Positions 17,124 through 26,356 of a DNA stretch of 64,000 nt are shown piece after piece. Numbering within the stretch: position 1 is the first letter of the stretch; the number at the start of each line of letters is the position of its first letter. The DNA comes from Pseudonocardiaceae bacterium YIM PH 21723 (GTDB lineage: Bacteria; Actinomycetota; Actinomycetes; Mycobacteriales; Pseudonocardiaceae), in NCBI GenBank assembly GCA_003600225.1, contig QZFT01000056.1:124001-188000 (forward strand), given 5' to 3'. Made by a program: the position numbers and the translations under genes. The notes beneath the pieces are model-generated. The model did no database searches and was not told where the DNA came from. It was given only the letters and a program-made list of their open reading frames with translations.

Positions 17124-18254
17124 GTGAACAGTCATCGCGGCCAGATGCCGATCGCGGGCGTGCTCGCCGTGCTGTTGATCGGCGAGTTGATCGCGTTCAA
17201 CGTGCCGGGCAAGGCCGAGCTGCTGACGGTGCTGCTGAGCGTGCCGACCTGCATGGCGGCGATCGCGTCCTTCCGCAACCGCGCCTACACCATCCCGGTG
17301 GCGGTCGTCTCGATCGCGCTGACGTCGATCGTGATCGGCTACCGGCAGGTCGAGACGATCACCCTGCTGAGCCCGCTGACCGTCGCCGAGACGGCCGCCT
17401 GCCTGGTGCTGACCGCGGTGGTGGTGCGCGAGGAGACCCGGCGCACCGCCGTGTGGTCCGTGAGTGCGTTGATCGCCGTCAGCCTGTTCGCCGCGTTCGT
17501 CCGGGAGAACTGGTTCTACTACGGCCACCGGCAGGAGATCGCCGGCGCGCTGGTCCTGGGGCTGCTGGCGGTCGGGACCGGCATGTACTTCCGGGCCAGG
17601 GACACCGAGAGCAGCCGGATGGTCGCGGTCGCGGTCACCGACGCGCAGAAGGAGGAGCGCATCGCCCTGGCCAGGGAGTTGCACGACGTGGTGGCCCACC
17701 ACGTCACCGGCATGCTGGTGCAGGCGCAGGCCGCGCTGGTGGTGTCCGACGACGATCCGGGGGCCGCGCACCGGTTGCTGCCCGGGATCGTGCGCAGTGG
17801 AACGGACGCGCTGGGCGCGATGCGCCGGATGGTCGGCACGCTGCGCCAGGGCGAGACCGACGTGGCGACCACGGATCTGGCAGCCGACGTGATCGCCGCC
17901 GTGGAGCGCACCCGGGAACTCGGCTTCGAGACGACGTTGCGCATCGACCTGCCGGACAACGTGCCGCCGGAGGTGGGCCGCTCGGTGCTGCGCCTGGTCC
18001 AGGAATCGCTGACCAACGTGCACAAACACGCCCAGTCGCCGAGCATGATCACCGTGGACATCTTCCGTACCACCGGCCGATCGCTGCGCGTAGTGGTCAC
18101 CGACGACGGCCGGCCACACGGGCAGGGCCAGGGCGGCTACGGTCTGGTGGGCATGCGGGAACGCGTGGACCTGCTCGGCGGCCTGTTCTCCGCGGGTCCC
18201 CGGGAGAACGGCTGGCAGGTGCTCGCCGAGCTACCCCTGGAAGGGAAGTCGTGA
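17124..18254 (+). CDS. Sensor histidine kinase (HisKA_3 / NarL-type)
   Basis: About 376 residues. Five to six N-terminal TM segments (to about residue 160) are followed by a HisKA_3 dimerisation domain with ELHDVVAHHVTGML (phosphoacceptor His) and an HATPase (QESLTNVHKHAQ, GYGLVGMRERV). The GTG at 17124 is preferred: TACATT at 17109-17114 could be a -10 placing transcription start at or near this codon, so the mRNA may be leaderless. ATG 17145 is an alternative. Its stop overlaps the regulator start (GTGA). Together with the divergent FtsX ABC exporter it probably forms a stress-sensing export module. Confidence 0.88.
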   Translation: MNSHRGQMPIAGVLAVLLIGELIAFNVPGKAELLTVLLSVPTCMAAIASFRNRAYTIPVAVVSIALTSIVIGYRQVETITLLSPLTVAETAACLVLTAVVVREETRRTAVWSVSALIAVSLFAAFVRENWFYYGHRQEIAGALVLGLLAVGTGMYFRARDTESSRMVAVAVTDAQKEERIALARELHDVVAHHVTGMLVQAQAALVVSDDDPGAAHRLLPGIVRSGTDALGAMRRMVGTLRQGETDVATTDLAADVIAAVERTRELGFETTLRIDLPDNVPPEVGRSVLRLVQESLTNVHKHAQSPSMITVDIFRTTGRSLRVVVTDDGRPHGQGQGGYGLVGMRERVDLLGGLFSAGPRENGWQVLAELPLEGKS

Positions 18255-18877
18255 TCTCGGTTCTCATCGCCGACGACCAGGAGATGGTGCGCGTCGGCTT
18301 CCGGATGATCCTGGAGAAACAGCAGGACATCACCGTGGTCGCGGATGTGCCCGACGGCATCGCGGCCGTCACGGCGGCCCGCGAACTCAAGCCGGACGTG
18401 TGCCTGCTGGACATCCGGATGCCGGGCATGGACGGCCTCGAGGTGACCAAGAAGCTCGCCGGGTCCACCAAGATCGTCATCGTCACCACGTTCGACCTGG
18501 ACGAGTACGTGCACACGGCCCTGGAGAACGGCGCGTCCGGTTTCCTGACCAAGGACGCCGGTCCCGCGCTGCTGGTCGAGTCGGTGCGCGCCGCCGCGCA
18601 GGGCAACGCGTTGATCTCCCCGCAGGTGACCGTGCGGATGCTGGAGCACTTCTCCCGGCCCTCCGGCAAGCCGGACCTCGGCCTGCTGACGGCGCGCGAG
18701 CAGGACGTCGTGCGGGAGGTCGCCCGGGGGCTCACCAACCAGGAGATCGCGTCCACGCTGTACCTGTCGCTGTCCACGGTGAAGACGCACCTGGCCTCCG
18801 TGCAGGGGAAGCTGAACGCGCGGAACCGGGTGGAGATCGCCTCCTGGGCCTGGCGAGCGGGCCTGCTCGGCGGCTGA
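18251..18877 (+). CDS. LuxR-family response regulator (NarL/FixJ type)
   Basis: 208 residues. The N-terminal receiver has VLIADDQ, phosphoacceptor Asp in LLDIRMPGMDG, and Lys in FLTKDAG. The C-terminal LuxR HTH reads LTAREQDVVREVARGLTNQE then LSLSTVKTHLASVQGKL. It starts at GTG overlapping the kinase stop by 4 nt. It is the cognate regulator of the upstream kinase. The 12-bp direct repeats at 17052/17088 are candidate targets, controlling the divergent ABC exporter. Confidence 0.93.
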   Translation: MISVLIADDQEMVRVGFRMILEKQQDITVVADVPDGIAAVTAARELKPDVCLLDIRMPGMDGLEVTKKLAGSTKIVIVTTFDLDEYVHTALENGASGFLTKDAGPALLVESVRAAAQGNALISPQVTVRMLEHFSRPSGKPDLGLLTAREQDVVREVARGLTNQEIASTLYLSLSTVKTHLASVQGKLNARNRVEIASWAWRAGLLGG

Positions 18878-18973
18878 TCCGCTCCGAACTCCGGCCGCGG
18901 GCCGTCGATCGGGCGGGTGATCTTCGCGCTCGCCGCGAGCGGCATCGGGCCGGGAGCAGCAAGCTTCCGAGCT

Positions 18974-21289
18974 ATGAGCCAGACGGCAGTGCAGGTCAGG
19001 GACGTTCCCGCCGACAGCTACCGCCCATTCCGCCACGTGGCCGGGCTGGACGGGCTCCGCGCGTTCGCGGTCGTCGGCGCGATGCTGTTCCACGCCGGGG
19101 TGTTGCCGGGCGGCTTCCTCGGGGTGGACCTGTTCTTCGTGTTGTCCGGCTTCCTGATCACCGGTCTGCTGCTGCACGAGGCGGACCGGACCGGCCGGAT
19201 CGACCTGCTCGGCTTCTGGACGCGCCGGATCCGCCGGCTGCTGCCCGCCGTGCTGCTGTTGCTGGCGGTGATCCTGGTGTGGGTCTACACCTGGGCTCCC
19301 CCGGCGACGGCACACGCCACGGCGAACCAGACCGCGTGGTCGCTGGTCTACCTGAACAACTGGTCCGCGTTGTTCGGCGACGCCGGCTACTGGGCGGCCA
19401 CGGCGATCAGGACGCCGCTGACCCACCTCTGGTCCCTGGCGATCGAGGAGCAGTTCTACCTGGTGTGGCCGCTCCTGGTGGCGGGCGCGTTCCGGCTGCG
19501 TCGCTCCCACCGCGTCATCGCCACCGCCGCGCTGACCGCCGCGTCGCTCTCGGCGGGCTGGCAGTTCCTGGCGGCCGCGGAGTACGGCACCGAGCGCGCC
19601 TACCTGGGCACCGACACCCGGGCCGTGGCACTGGCCCTGGGCTGCCTGCTCGCGGTGCTGCTGGCACGCCGCGCCGACCTGGCCGCCCGGGTGTCGCCCC
19701 GGATCTGGGGAGTCGTCGCGCTGGTCACCGGTGGCTGGCTGGCCTGGTCCTGGGGCACCGCCGAGATCGCCGAGGCCGGCCTCTACCGGGGCCGGCTGGT
19801 GTCCTGCGGCGTGGCGGCCACGCTGCTGGTGGCCGCGGTGGCCACCTGCCCGGACTCCCGTTTCGTCCGCGTGCTGTCGGCCAGGCCCCTGGTCTGGCTG
19901 GGCAAGCGGAGCTATTCGCTGTACCTGTGGCACTGGCCGATCTGGGTCATGGTCGACGGGTGGATCCCGCGGATCGGGCTGACGCTGCTGGCCGCGGTGA
20001 TCTCCTACAACCTCGTCGAGCAGCCGGTCCGGCACAGCTCACTGGCCGGCCGCCGGCTGGTCTGGTCGATGGGCCTGCCCTCGGCGGCCATCGCGGTGCT
20101 GGTGCTGGTGTTCCCGCCGGCGCTGCCGCCCTCGATGGCCGGCCAGCCGGTCTCGTTGGCCGGCAGCGGAGGCAGCGGCAGCCTGAAGGTGCTGATCGCC
20201 GGCGACTCGTGGGCCCGCAACATGGGTTTCGGGCTGTCGCTGGCCGACACGGGCAAACGCGACACGTTCATCAACCTGGGCGTGGGCGGCTGTGGGCTGG
20301 TGAACTGGATGGACCCGTCCAGCTGTCAGCGGGTCGTGTCGCAGTGGCCGGAGGCGGTCGCCACGCACCACCCGGACGCGGTCCTGCTGATGACCAGCAG
20401 CTACGACACCGGGGCGAACGTGACGGTGGACGGGCGGAAGCTCACCCCCTGCGCCCCGGGTTTCGCCGAGTTCTACGGCCAGAAACTCGACCGGGCCATC
20501 GCCGCCCTCAGCGGACCGGACCGGATTCCGGTCTACCTCACGACCGGCTGGGATGACCGGCACAGCGGCGCCACCGCACCCGGCTGCATCAACAAGATTC
20601 AGGCCGAGGCAGCGGACCGGAACTCGGCCCACCTACTGGATCTGGGCGGACTGCTGTGCCCCGAGGGCCGCTGCACCACCAGCCGGGAGGGGCAATCGGT
20701 CCTGGACGAGACCAACCACCTCGCTCCCGCCGGGCAACGCTGGGCGGGCGGCTGGATCCTGGAGGCCCTGCACCGCGAGGTCCACGCCCGCGGGGGCGCC
20801 CCGGAGGTACTCGGCCAGAATCCCTGCCGGGAAACGCCGGACAGGGCCGTCCCGGTGACCGTCCAGTCCTACAGCTCGCAGCCCGACAAGCTGTATCCGG
20901 ACAGCGGCAACGAGCTGACCGACGGGGTCGTCGGCCCGCCCACGTTCAGCGACCCGTCCTGGCAGGGCTGGCAGCAGGGCAAGCCGACCATCGTGCTGGA
21001 CCTGGGAACCAGTCAGCAGGTGTGCGAGGTCAAGTCGATGTGGATGCAGGAGCTGAAGACGGCCATCGTGCTGCCGACCTCGGTCAGTGCCCGGGTGTCC
21101 GACGATCCGGCGGGCAAGGGCGAACTGCTCGGCATCTCCACCGGGCCGCAGATCTCCGCGGGTAGCCAGGTCGCGCCCATCCGGATAGCCGGGAACACGC
21201 CGTTGACCGGCCGCTACGTCACGATCGACGTGGACACGGTCGGGCCGTGGAGCTTCCTGGGCGAGGTCGTCGTCTCCACCCCGGCTTAG
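18974..21289 (+). CDS. Acyltransferase-3 / SGNH hydrolase protein with C-terminal F5/8C-like domain
   Basis: 771 residues. Residues about 20-370 are an OafA-type acyltransferase-3 membrane domain (HVAGLDGLRAFAVVGAMLFH, GVDLFFVLSGFLITG, about ten TMs). Next comes an extracytoplasmic SGNH esterase/acetyltransferase domain (GDSWARNMG near residue 415; DETNHLAPAG carrying the Asp/His pair). The C-terminal ~140 residues (LTDGVVG..., PTIVLDLGTSQQVCEVKSMWM) look like an F5/8-type-C (discoidin) sugar-binding fold. AT3-SGNH proteins O-acetylate cell-wall or capsule sugars; the extra lectin-like tail would position it on glycan. The 3' end overlaps the convergent esterase by 4 nt. Confidence 0.88.
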   Translation: MSQTAVQVRDVPADSYRPFRHVAGLDGLRAFAVVGAMLFHAGVLPGGFLGVDLFFVLSGFLITGLLLHEADRTGRIDLLGFWTRRIRRLLPAVLLLLAVILVWVYTWAPPATAHATANQTAWSLVYLNNWSALFGDAGYWAATAIRTPLTHLWSLAIEEQFYLVWPLLVAGAFRLRRSHRVIATAALTAASLSAGWQFLAAAEYGTERAYLGTDTRAVALALGCLLAVLLARRADLAARVSPRIWGVVALVTGGWLAWSWGTAEIAEAGLYRGRLVSCGVAATLLVAAVATCPDSRFVRVLSARPLVWLGKRSYSLYLWHWPIWVMVDGWIPRIGLTLLAAVISYNLVEQPVRHSSLAGRRLVWSMGLPSAAIAVLVLVFPPALPPSMAGQPVSLAGSGGSGSLKVLIAGDSWARNMGFGLSLADTGKRDTFINLGVGGCGLVNWMDPSSCQRVVSQWPEAVATHHPDAVLLMTSSYDTGANVTVDGRKLTPCAPGFAEFYGQKLDRAIAALSGPDRIPVYLTTGWDDRHSGATAPGCINKIQAEAADRNSAHLLDLGGLLCPEGRCTTSREGQSVLDETNHLAPAGQRWAGGWILEALHREVHARGGAPEVLGQNPCRETPDRAVPVTVQSYSSQPDKLYPDSGNELTDGVVGPPTFSDPSWQGWQQGKPTIVLDLGTSQQVCEVKSMWMQELKTAIVLPTSVSARVSDDPAGKGELLGISTGPQISAGSQVAPIRIAGNTPLTGRYVTIDVDTVGPWSFLGEVVVSTPA

Positions 21290-22626
21290 CCGAAGCGACG
21301 TGTCTCGCCGGTGGGCCAGCCGGGGTAGCCGGTACGGGCGAACCGGACCCAGGCCCGGTGCACCTCCGTGGCCAGCGCGGCCGGCGGCTCCCCCGGGCCG
21401 AGCAGTTCCGGAAAACCCAGGCTGTCGAACACGAACGGCAGTTCCACGGCGTGCGCCGCACCCAGTTGTCCGTCCACGGCGGACGATCTCCAGCCGAACT
21501 CGTAGGTGTACCGGATCCCCTGCACTGCCGCCATGCGACGGGTTCCGTCGCCGAACAACGCGTCGCCCATGATCGCCGACCGCAGCTCGCCCGGTGTGGC
21601 CGCCGGCAGCCGGGCGCGGTAGCGGGCGACCACCGCGGCCGGATCGGCATGCGCCCGGGCGGCGGTGTCGTGCACATCCCGCATGGTCGAGGAGACCAGG
21701 TCACCCTGCGGCGCGAGGTAGAGGTGGCCCTCCTCCGCGTTGGTGCCGAGCAGCAGCGGGACATCGGCGACGGCCTCGGCGGGTTGCCGGTCCAGTACCA
21801 GGCTGAACGCGCTGAGCCCGAGCAGCGGATCGAACCGGCCGCCGGTCCGCAGATCCAGGCCGCTCAGCGCGGGCAGCACGGCGACGAGCTCCCGGTCCGG
21901 TATCCGGGCGAACTCCTCGACCGTCGGGCCGATACCCAGTGCCTCGGCCGCCGCACGGGTGACCCGGGCGGCCTGTTCCGGCGAGAACGCGCCCATGCCG
22001 TTGCCGCTCTGCATGATGGCGCGCTGGAACAGGCCCGCCGCCTGCGGCGTCGCGAGCAGGGCGCCGACGATCGTCGCTCCGGCGGACTGGCCGAACAGCG
22101 TGACCTTGCCGGGGTCTCCGCCGAAGGCCGCGATGTTCCGCCGCACCCAGCGCAGGGCGGCCAGCACATCGAGCAGGCCCCGGTTGCGCGGCGCACCGGG
22201 TATGTCGAGGAATCCGGCGATGCCCAGCCGGTAGTTGACGGTCACCAGCACCACGCCGTCGCGGGCGAAGGACGTTCCGTCGTACAGCGGGGCCCGGTTG
22301 GCGCCGGCGACGAACCCGCCGCCGTGCACGAAGACCATGACCGGGCAGTCCCTGCCCTCCGGCGGGGACCACACATTCACCGTCAGGTAATCGGCGCCGG
22401 GAACCCAGCCGGGCCCGAAGTAGACCGACATGTCCAGGGCGCCGAACCCGTCCCGGCGCGGCTGCGGTGCGGTCGGCCCCGGCCGGGTGGCATCCCGGAC
22501 GTCCGGCCACGGATCGTGCGGTGTGGGTGCGGCGAACCGGGCGGCACCGATCGGTGGCGCGGCATAGGGGATGTCGAAGTGGACGCCCGCGTTGCCGCGA
22601 ACGACGCCCTCGGTGGTGGTGATCAT
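21286..22626 (-). CDS. Type B carboxylesterase
   Basis: 446 residues of the COesterase alpha/beta-hydrolase family. The oxyanion-hole motif HGGGFVAG (101-108) and the nucleophile elbow GQSAG with Ser about 181 are present, along with the family strand YLTVNVWSP. It hydrolyses carboxylic esters; the natural substrate is unknown. It has no signal peptide, so it is cytoplasmic. It lies 16 nt downstream of the MBL-fold gene in the same direction and is probably co-transcribed with it. A regulator of the MmyB-like type is divergent from that operon. Confidence 0.9.
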   Translation of the reverse strand: MITTTEGVVRGNAGVHFDIPYAAPPIGAARFAAPTPHDPWPDVRDATRPGPTAPQPRRDGFGALDMSVYFGPGWVPGADYLTVNVWSPPEGRDCPVMVFVHGGGFVAGANRAPLYDGTSFARDGVVLVTVNYRLGIAGFLDIPGAPRNRGLLDVLAALRWVRRNIAAFGGDPGKVTLFGQSAGATIVGALLATPQAAGLFQRAIMQSGNGMGAFSPEQAARVTRAAAEALGIGPTVEEFARIPDRELVAVLPALSGLDLRTGGRFDPLLGLSAFSLVLDRQPAEAVADVPLLLGTNAEEGHLYLAPQGDLVSSTMRDVHDTAARAHADPAAVVARYRARLPAATPGELRSAIMGDALFGDGTRRMAAVQGIRYTYEFGWRSSAVDGQLGAAHAVELPFVFDSLGFPELLGPGEPPAALATEVHRAWVRFARTGYPGWPTGETRRFG

Positions 22627-22642
22627 GGAATGTTCCTCCTCG

Positions 22643-23539
22643 TCAGAGCCGGGCGAACGGGGCCCAGTTCTTGATGGCGAACCCGTCGCCGTCGCGGACC
22701 ACCTCGGCGCCGCCGTGCCCGCCGAGATGCGCGGGCAGGACCAGTGCGTTCTCCTCGGCGGCCCGGCCGAGCAGCCGCCGCCGGGTGGCCCTGGCCTGAG
22801 CCGGGTCCTCGCAGAAGCAGCTGTTGATGTCCGGCTCGACGAGCTGCAGCGCGGTGTGCAGCAGATCCCCGACGAACACCGCGCGGTCGGTGCCCGATTC
22901 GAGGCGCAGCACCGAGGAACCGGGCGTGTGTCCCGGCGCCGATTCGAGGGCCAGGTTCGCGTCGATGCGGTGGCCGTCCGACCAGAGCAACGCCTGCCCC
23001 GCCTGGTGCACCGGCGCGACGCTGTCCTCGAAGACGTTCTCGTTGCCCCGGCCCAGTTTCGGCCGATGACCGTTGGCCGGATTCCAGAAGTCGACGTCGT
23101 CCTCGGGCATCAGGTAGGTGGCGTTGGGAAAGGTCGGCACCCAGTCGCCGTCGTCCAGGTAGGTGTTCCAGCCGACGTGATCCACGTGCAGATGGGTGTT
23201 GATCACCAGGTCCACGTCCGAAGGCAGCACACCCGCGGCTGCGAGGTTGTCCAGGAAGCCGGTATCCAGGTGGCTCCACACCGCCGAGCCCGGCCGTTCC
23301 TTGTGGTTGCCCACCCCGGTGTCGACCAGAATCGTCCGGCCCCCGCTGCGCAGCAGCCACGTCTGGATCGCCGAGACACAGTGCCCGGTCAGCGGATCCA
23401 CGAAATCGGGGGCGAGCCACGGCTGCTGCCACGCCGCTTCCGGGCTGTCCGGGAAGAAGGTGTCCGGTGTCATCCGCACCGAACCGAAGTACTCCATGAT
23501 TCGGGTGATCGTCACGTCACCCAACACGATTTCCTGCAT
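22643..23539 (-). CDS. MBL-fold metallo-hydrolase
   Basis: 298 residues with the metallo-beta-lactamase core: the HxHxDH zinc motif THLHVDHVGW (116-121), a later His in APGHTPGS, and an Asp in VFVGDLLH. Probably a lactonase or general hydrolase (AHL-lactonase/AttM-like group); the substrate is unproven. It starts at ATG 23539. It is the first gene of an operon with the carboxylesterase and divergent from an HTH regulator across a 102-bp gap. Such MmyB-type regulators usually control the adjacent oxidoreductase or hydrolase. Confidence 0.9.
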   Translation of the reverse strand: MQEIVLGDVTITRIMEYFGSVRMTPDTFFPDSPEAAWQQPWLAPDFVDPLTGHCVSAIQTWLLRSGGRTILVDTGVGNHKERPGSAVWSHLDTGFLDNLAAAGVLPSDVDLVINTHLHVDHVGWNTYLDDGDWVPTFPNATYLMPEDDVDFWNPANGHRPKLGRGNENVFEDSVAPVHQAGQALLWSDGHRIDANLALESAPGHTPGSSVLRLESGTDRAVFVGDLLHTALQLVEPDINSCFCEDPAQARATRRRLLGRAAEENALVLPAHLGGHGGAEVVRDGDGFAIKNWAPFARL

Positions 23540-23641
23540 ATCCGCAGCTTGCGGCCATGGTGGGAGCTGCAGCCAGCCCCGGTTCCGCCTACCCCTGGCA
23601 GGGTCAGGCTCAGTGACAGGCGGGCGCGCATACTGGGGCGC

Positions 23642-24493
23642 ATGGGGTTGGGTGAGTTCCTCCAGGCGCGGCGTGCCCGACTGCAACCGGAGGACGTGGA
23701 CCTGCCGACGTTCGGTGAACGACGACGGGTCGCGGGGCTGCGCCGCGAGGAGGTCGCGCTGCTGGCCGGGGTGAGCGCGTCCTATTACACGCGCCTGGAA
23801 CAGGGGCAGTCGACCAAGGCCTCGGCCGCCATCCTGGACGCGATCGCCCGCGCGCTCCGGCTCACCGGGCCGGAACACGAGCATCTCCGGGAACTCGCCG
23901 CGCAGCGTCCCCGGCCACTGCTGCAGCCATCACCGGAGGAGGTCAGCCCACTCACCCGGGACCTGATGCGCACCTTCGACACGGTGCCCGCGCTGCTCCT
24001 CGGCCGGCGCACCGATGTGCTGGCCTGGAACGACCTCGGGCACGCCCTGCTCGCCGGGCACCTCGACCGCACCGCGCCGGACCGGCCGGAGGACCGGCCG
24101 AACCTGGCCCGGCTGATGTTCCTCGATCCGCACACCCGGGACCTCTACGCCGACTGGCCGCGCAAGGCCCGCGCCGTCGTGGGCAACCTGCGGCTGGTCG
24201 CCGGACGGCATCCCCAGGACGCGCTGCTGGCCTCGCTGGTCGGGGAATTATCCATCCACAGCCCGGAGTTCAGTGTTCTGTGGAGCGATCATCAGGTCGC
24301 GCCGTGCGAAGCGGATTCCTACGAGCTGCGGCACCCGTTGATCGGCACGCTGACCGTCACCCAGCAGATCCTCGTGCCCGCCAGGTCACCGGAGCAGTCC
24401 GTCGTCGTGGTCACCACCACGCAGGGATCCGGCTCGGAGAACGCACTCACGCTACTCGGGGGATTGGCACATCGTGGAAGTACGGCGATCTGA
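23642..24493 (+). CDS. Helix-turn-helix regulator, MmyB-like
   Basis: 283 residues. The N-terminal XRE-type HTH (about residues 25-75) reads RRVAGLRREEVALLAGVSASYYTRLEQG, the standard signature of actinobacterial MmyB-like regulators. The C-terminal ~190 residues are the MmyB-like ligand-binding (PAS-like) domain. It is divergent from the MBL-hydrolase/esterase operon and probably represses it. Its 3' end overlaps the following alpha/beta-hydrolase start by 20 nt, so these two are co-transcribed. Confidence 0.9.
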   Translation: MGLGEFLQARRARLQPEDVDLPTFGERRRVAGLRREEVALLAGVSASYYTRLEQGQSTKASAAILDAIARALRLTGPEHEHLRELAAQRPRPLLQPSPEEVSPLTRDLMRTFDTVPALLLGRRTDVLAWNDLGHALLAGHLDRTAPDRPEDRPNLARLMFLDPHTRDLYADWPRKARAVVGNLRLVAGRHPQDALLASLVGELSIHSPEFSVLWSDHQVAPCEADSYELRHPLIGTLTVTQQILVPARSPEQSVVVVTTTQGSGSENALTLLGGLAHRGSTAI

Positions 24494-25232
24494 GCACACT
24501 ACGATCCGGTACACGGCAAGCGGCCCGGCCGACGGGCCCGCCCTGGTCCTCCTGCACGGCTGGGGATGTGACCGCGCGGACTTCGATGCGGTGACCGGGT
24601 ATCTGCCTTCAGATAACCGTGTGCTGGCGATCGATCTCGCCGAGCACGGCGAATCCCGATCGACCCGGGACGTGTGGACCATCGAGGAGTTCGCTCGGGA
24701 CGTGGCCGCCGTCCTGGCAGCGGAGTCGGTGGATTCGGCGGTGGTGGCCGGACATTCGCTGGGCGGGGCGGTCGCCGTCGAGGTCGGTCGGCTGCTGCCC
24801 GGCACGGTCACCCGGGTGATCGCGTTGGACGGGTTGCACTTCCTGCCCCTGTTCCCGGCGCTGAGCGAGGACCAGATCCGGGCGACGCTGCGGCCGTTCG
24901 AAGTGGACTTCGCCGCCGGGGTACGGGCGATGGTCGAGAGCGGATCACCCGCCGGAACCGATCCGGGGCTCACCGAGAAGTACTTCCGGAAGATGGTCGC
25001 CGTCCGGCAACCCGCCGGATTCGGTGCCCTCGAAGGCCTGCTCCGGTGGGACATGGACGCCGCGCTGGGCGAGACGAGGCAACCGATCACCGTGTTCGCG
25101 GTCCGGGATCTGCTGACGCGGGAGGCGATCGACCGGTACGGGGATCGTTTAGAGATCGTGCCGATCGACCTGGGCACCCACCACTTCCACCGGGAGGACC
25201 CCGAGGGAACGGCGAAGCTGCTGCTCAGCTGA
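24474..25232 (+). CDS. Alpha/beta-fold hydrolase
   Basis: 252 residues. Canonical motifs are HGWG (oxyanion), GHSLGG with nucleophile Ser about 95, an Asp in VFAVRD, and a His in THHFHRED. Probably an esterase or lactonase; the substrate is unknown. It starts at GTG inside the HTH gene (20-nt overlap), showing tight coupling. It overlaps the convergent NlpC/P60 gene by 8 nt at its 3' end. With the neighbouring MBL hydrolase and carboxylesterase this makes three hydrolases around one regulator. Confidence 0.88.
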   Translation: MEVRRSEHTTIRYTASGPADGPALVLLHGWGCDRADFDAVTGYLPSDNRVLAIDLAEHGESRSTRDVWTIEEFARDVAAVLAAESVDSAVVAGHSLGGAVAVEVGRLLPGTVTRVIALDGLHFLPLFPALSEDQIRATLRPFEVDFAAGVRAMVESGSPAGTDPGLTEKYFRKMVAVRQPAGFGALEGLLRWDMDAALGETRQPITVFAVRDLLTREAIDRYGDRLEIVPIDLGTHHFHREDPEGTAKLLLS

Positions 25233-26175
25233 GGTAGCGGCGGGCACCCCAGTAGTCGCCGTCCAGCCGGACCGGGGTGATGCGCACCGGGGTGCCCGAG
25301 TCGTAGGCCTCGATCATCCGGCCGTCGCCGTAGTACATGGTGACGTGGTGGATCTGCTGTCCGTAGAACATCAGGTCACCGGGCTGGAGCGCATCCGGTG
25401 CCACCGGCCGCCCGCCGGTCGCCTGCGGACCGGCGTCCCTGGGCAGGGTGATGCCGTGCACCTGGTAGACGAGCGAGGTGAGGCCGGAGCAGTCGACGCC
25501 CAGCCCGGAGCGGCCGCCCCACAGGTACGGCGTGTTCACCAGGAGGCCGGCGAAGCGCACCAGATCGGCACCGGTGGCCCGGGCGCCGGCGACCGAGGCG
25601 GCGCGGGCGTCCAGCCAGCGCTCCCCGCGATCCGGGGTGGCGACCTTGATGGCGGTGCCGGTGCGGTCCAGCACCGGCAGCCGGGTGCCCGCGCTGAGTT
25701 CCAGCTCCTGGGTGGTGAGCCCGGGATCGGTGAACAGTCCCGTGGTCGCCGCGCGATCCACGAGGGCGACGGGTCCGCCCGGCAGCGGCGCGGTGGTCAG
25801 CTGGTTCTTCGGAATCCAGCCGGGGTAGCCGAGCGGATCCTTCGGACTGGGCTGCCCCGGTACCAGTACCTGGTTCCAGTCGCCCTGCTCCCCCACGATC
25901 AGCACGCGGTCGCCGTAGAGCACCTGGGTCTGGGTGACGTCGGCCGCGCTGAGGCCCTGCTTGTCGGCCAGGGTCATGCCGGCCACCCAGCGGCGGATGT
26001 CCACCGGATTGCCCAGGGCCGGGCCGTCGACCGGACGCGGGCTCTGCGGCGTGGTCCAGACGGTGGCGACCGAGACGGTGACGTGGGCGCTGGGCGGCTC
26101 GGCCCTGGCCGGGGTCGGCGTGACGATCAGGCTCACGAGGCCGAGTATGCCGCTCATCCATCGGTAGCCGCTCAT
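25225..26175 (-). CDS. Secreted NlpC/P60 peptidoglycan endopeptidase
   Basis: 316 residues. An N-terminal signal peptide (about 1-25, ending PARA) is followed by SH3-like regions (about 50-185) and a C-terminal NlpC/P60 domain (about 198-316). The catalytic Cys about 229 (GVDCSGL) and His about 277 (IHHVTMYYGDG) are present. It cleaves gamma-D-Glu-(meso)-diaminoacid peptide bonds in the cell wall. It resembles the YkfC/dipeptidyl-peptidase VI group in domain order. It is convergent with the alpha/beta hydrolase (8-nt overlap), and there is no operon partner. Confidence 0.9.
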   Translation of the reverse strand: MSGYRWMSGILGLVSLIVTPTPARAEPPSAHVTVSVATVWTTPQSPRPVDGPALGNPVDIRRWVAGMTLADKQGLSAADVTQTQVLYGDRVLIVGEQGDWNQVLVPGQPSPKDPLGYPGWIPKNQLTTAPLPGGPVALVDRAATTGLFTDPGLTTQELELSAGTRLPVLDRTGTAIKVATPDRGERWLDARAASVAGARATGADLVRFAGLLVNTPYLWGGRSGLGVDCSGLTSLVYQVHGITLPRDAGPQATGGRPVAPDALQPGDLMFYGQQIHHVTMYYGDGRMIEAYDSGTPVRITPVRLDGDYWGARRYLS

Positions 26176-26356
26176 GCCTTCTGTTTACCGCCGCGAGGTT
26201 GATTTCACTGAGCACTGAAGTCATTCAGGTGGCGAAATCAGCTGAGCGGGTGATTCCTCGGCCGAAGGTTCAGTCGATCAGGGGTTGCTTCACCTGACCA
26301 CACCGGAACGGCTCACTAGGGTTGCCCGGATACCACCTGCGCGAGAGGCACTGCCG

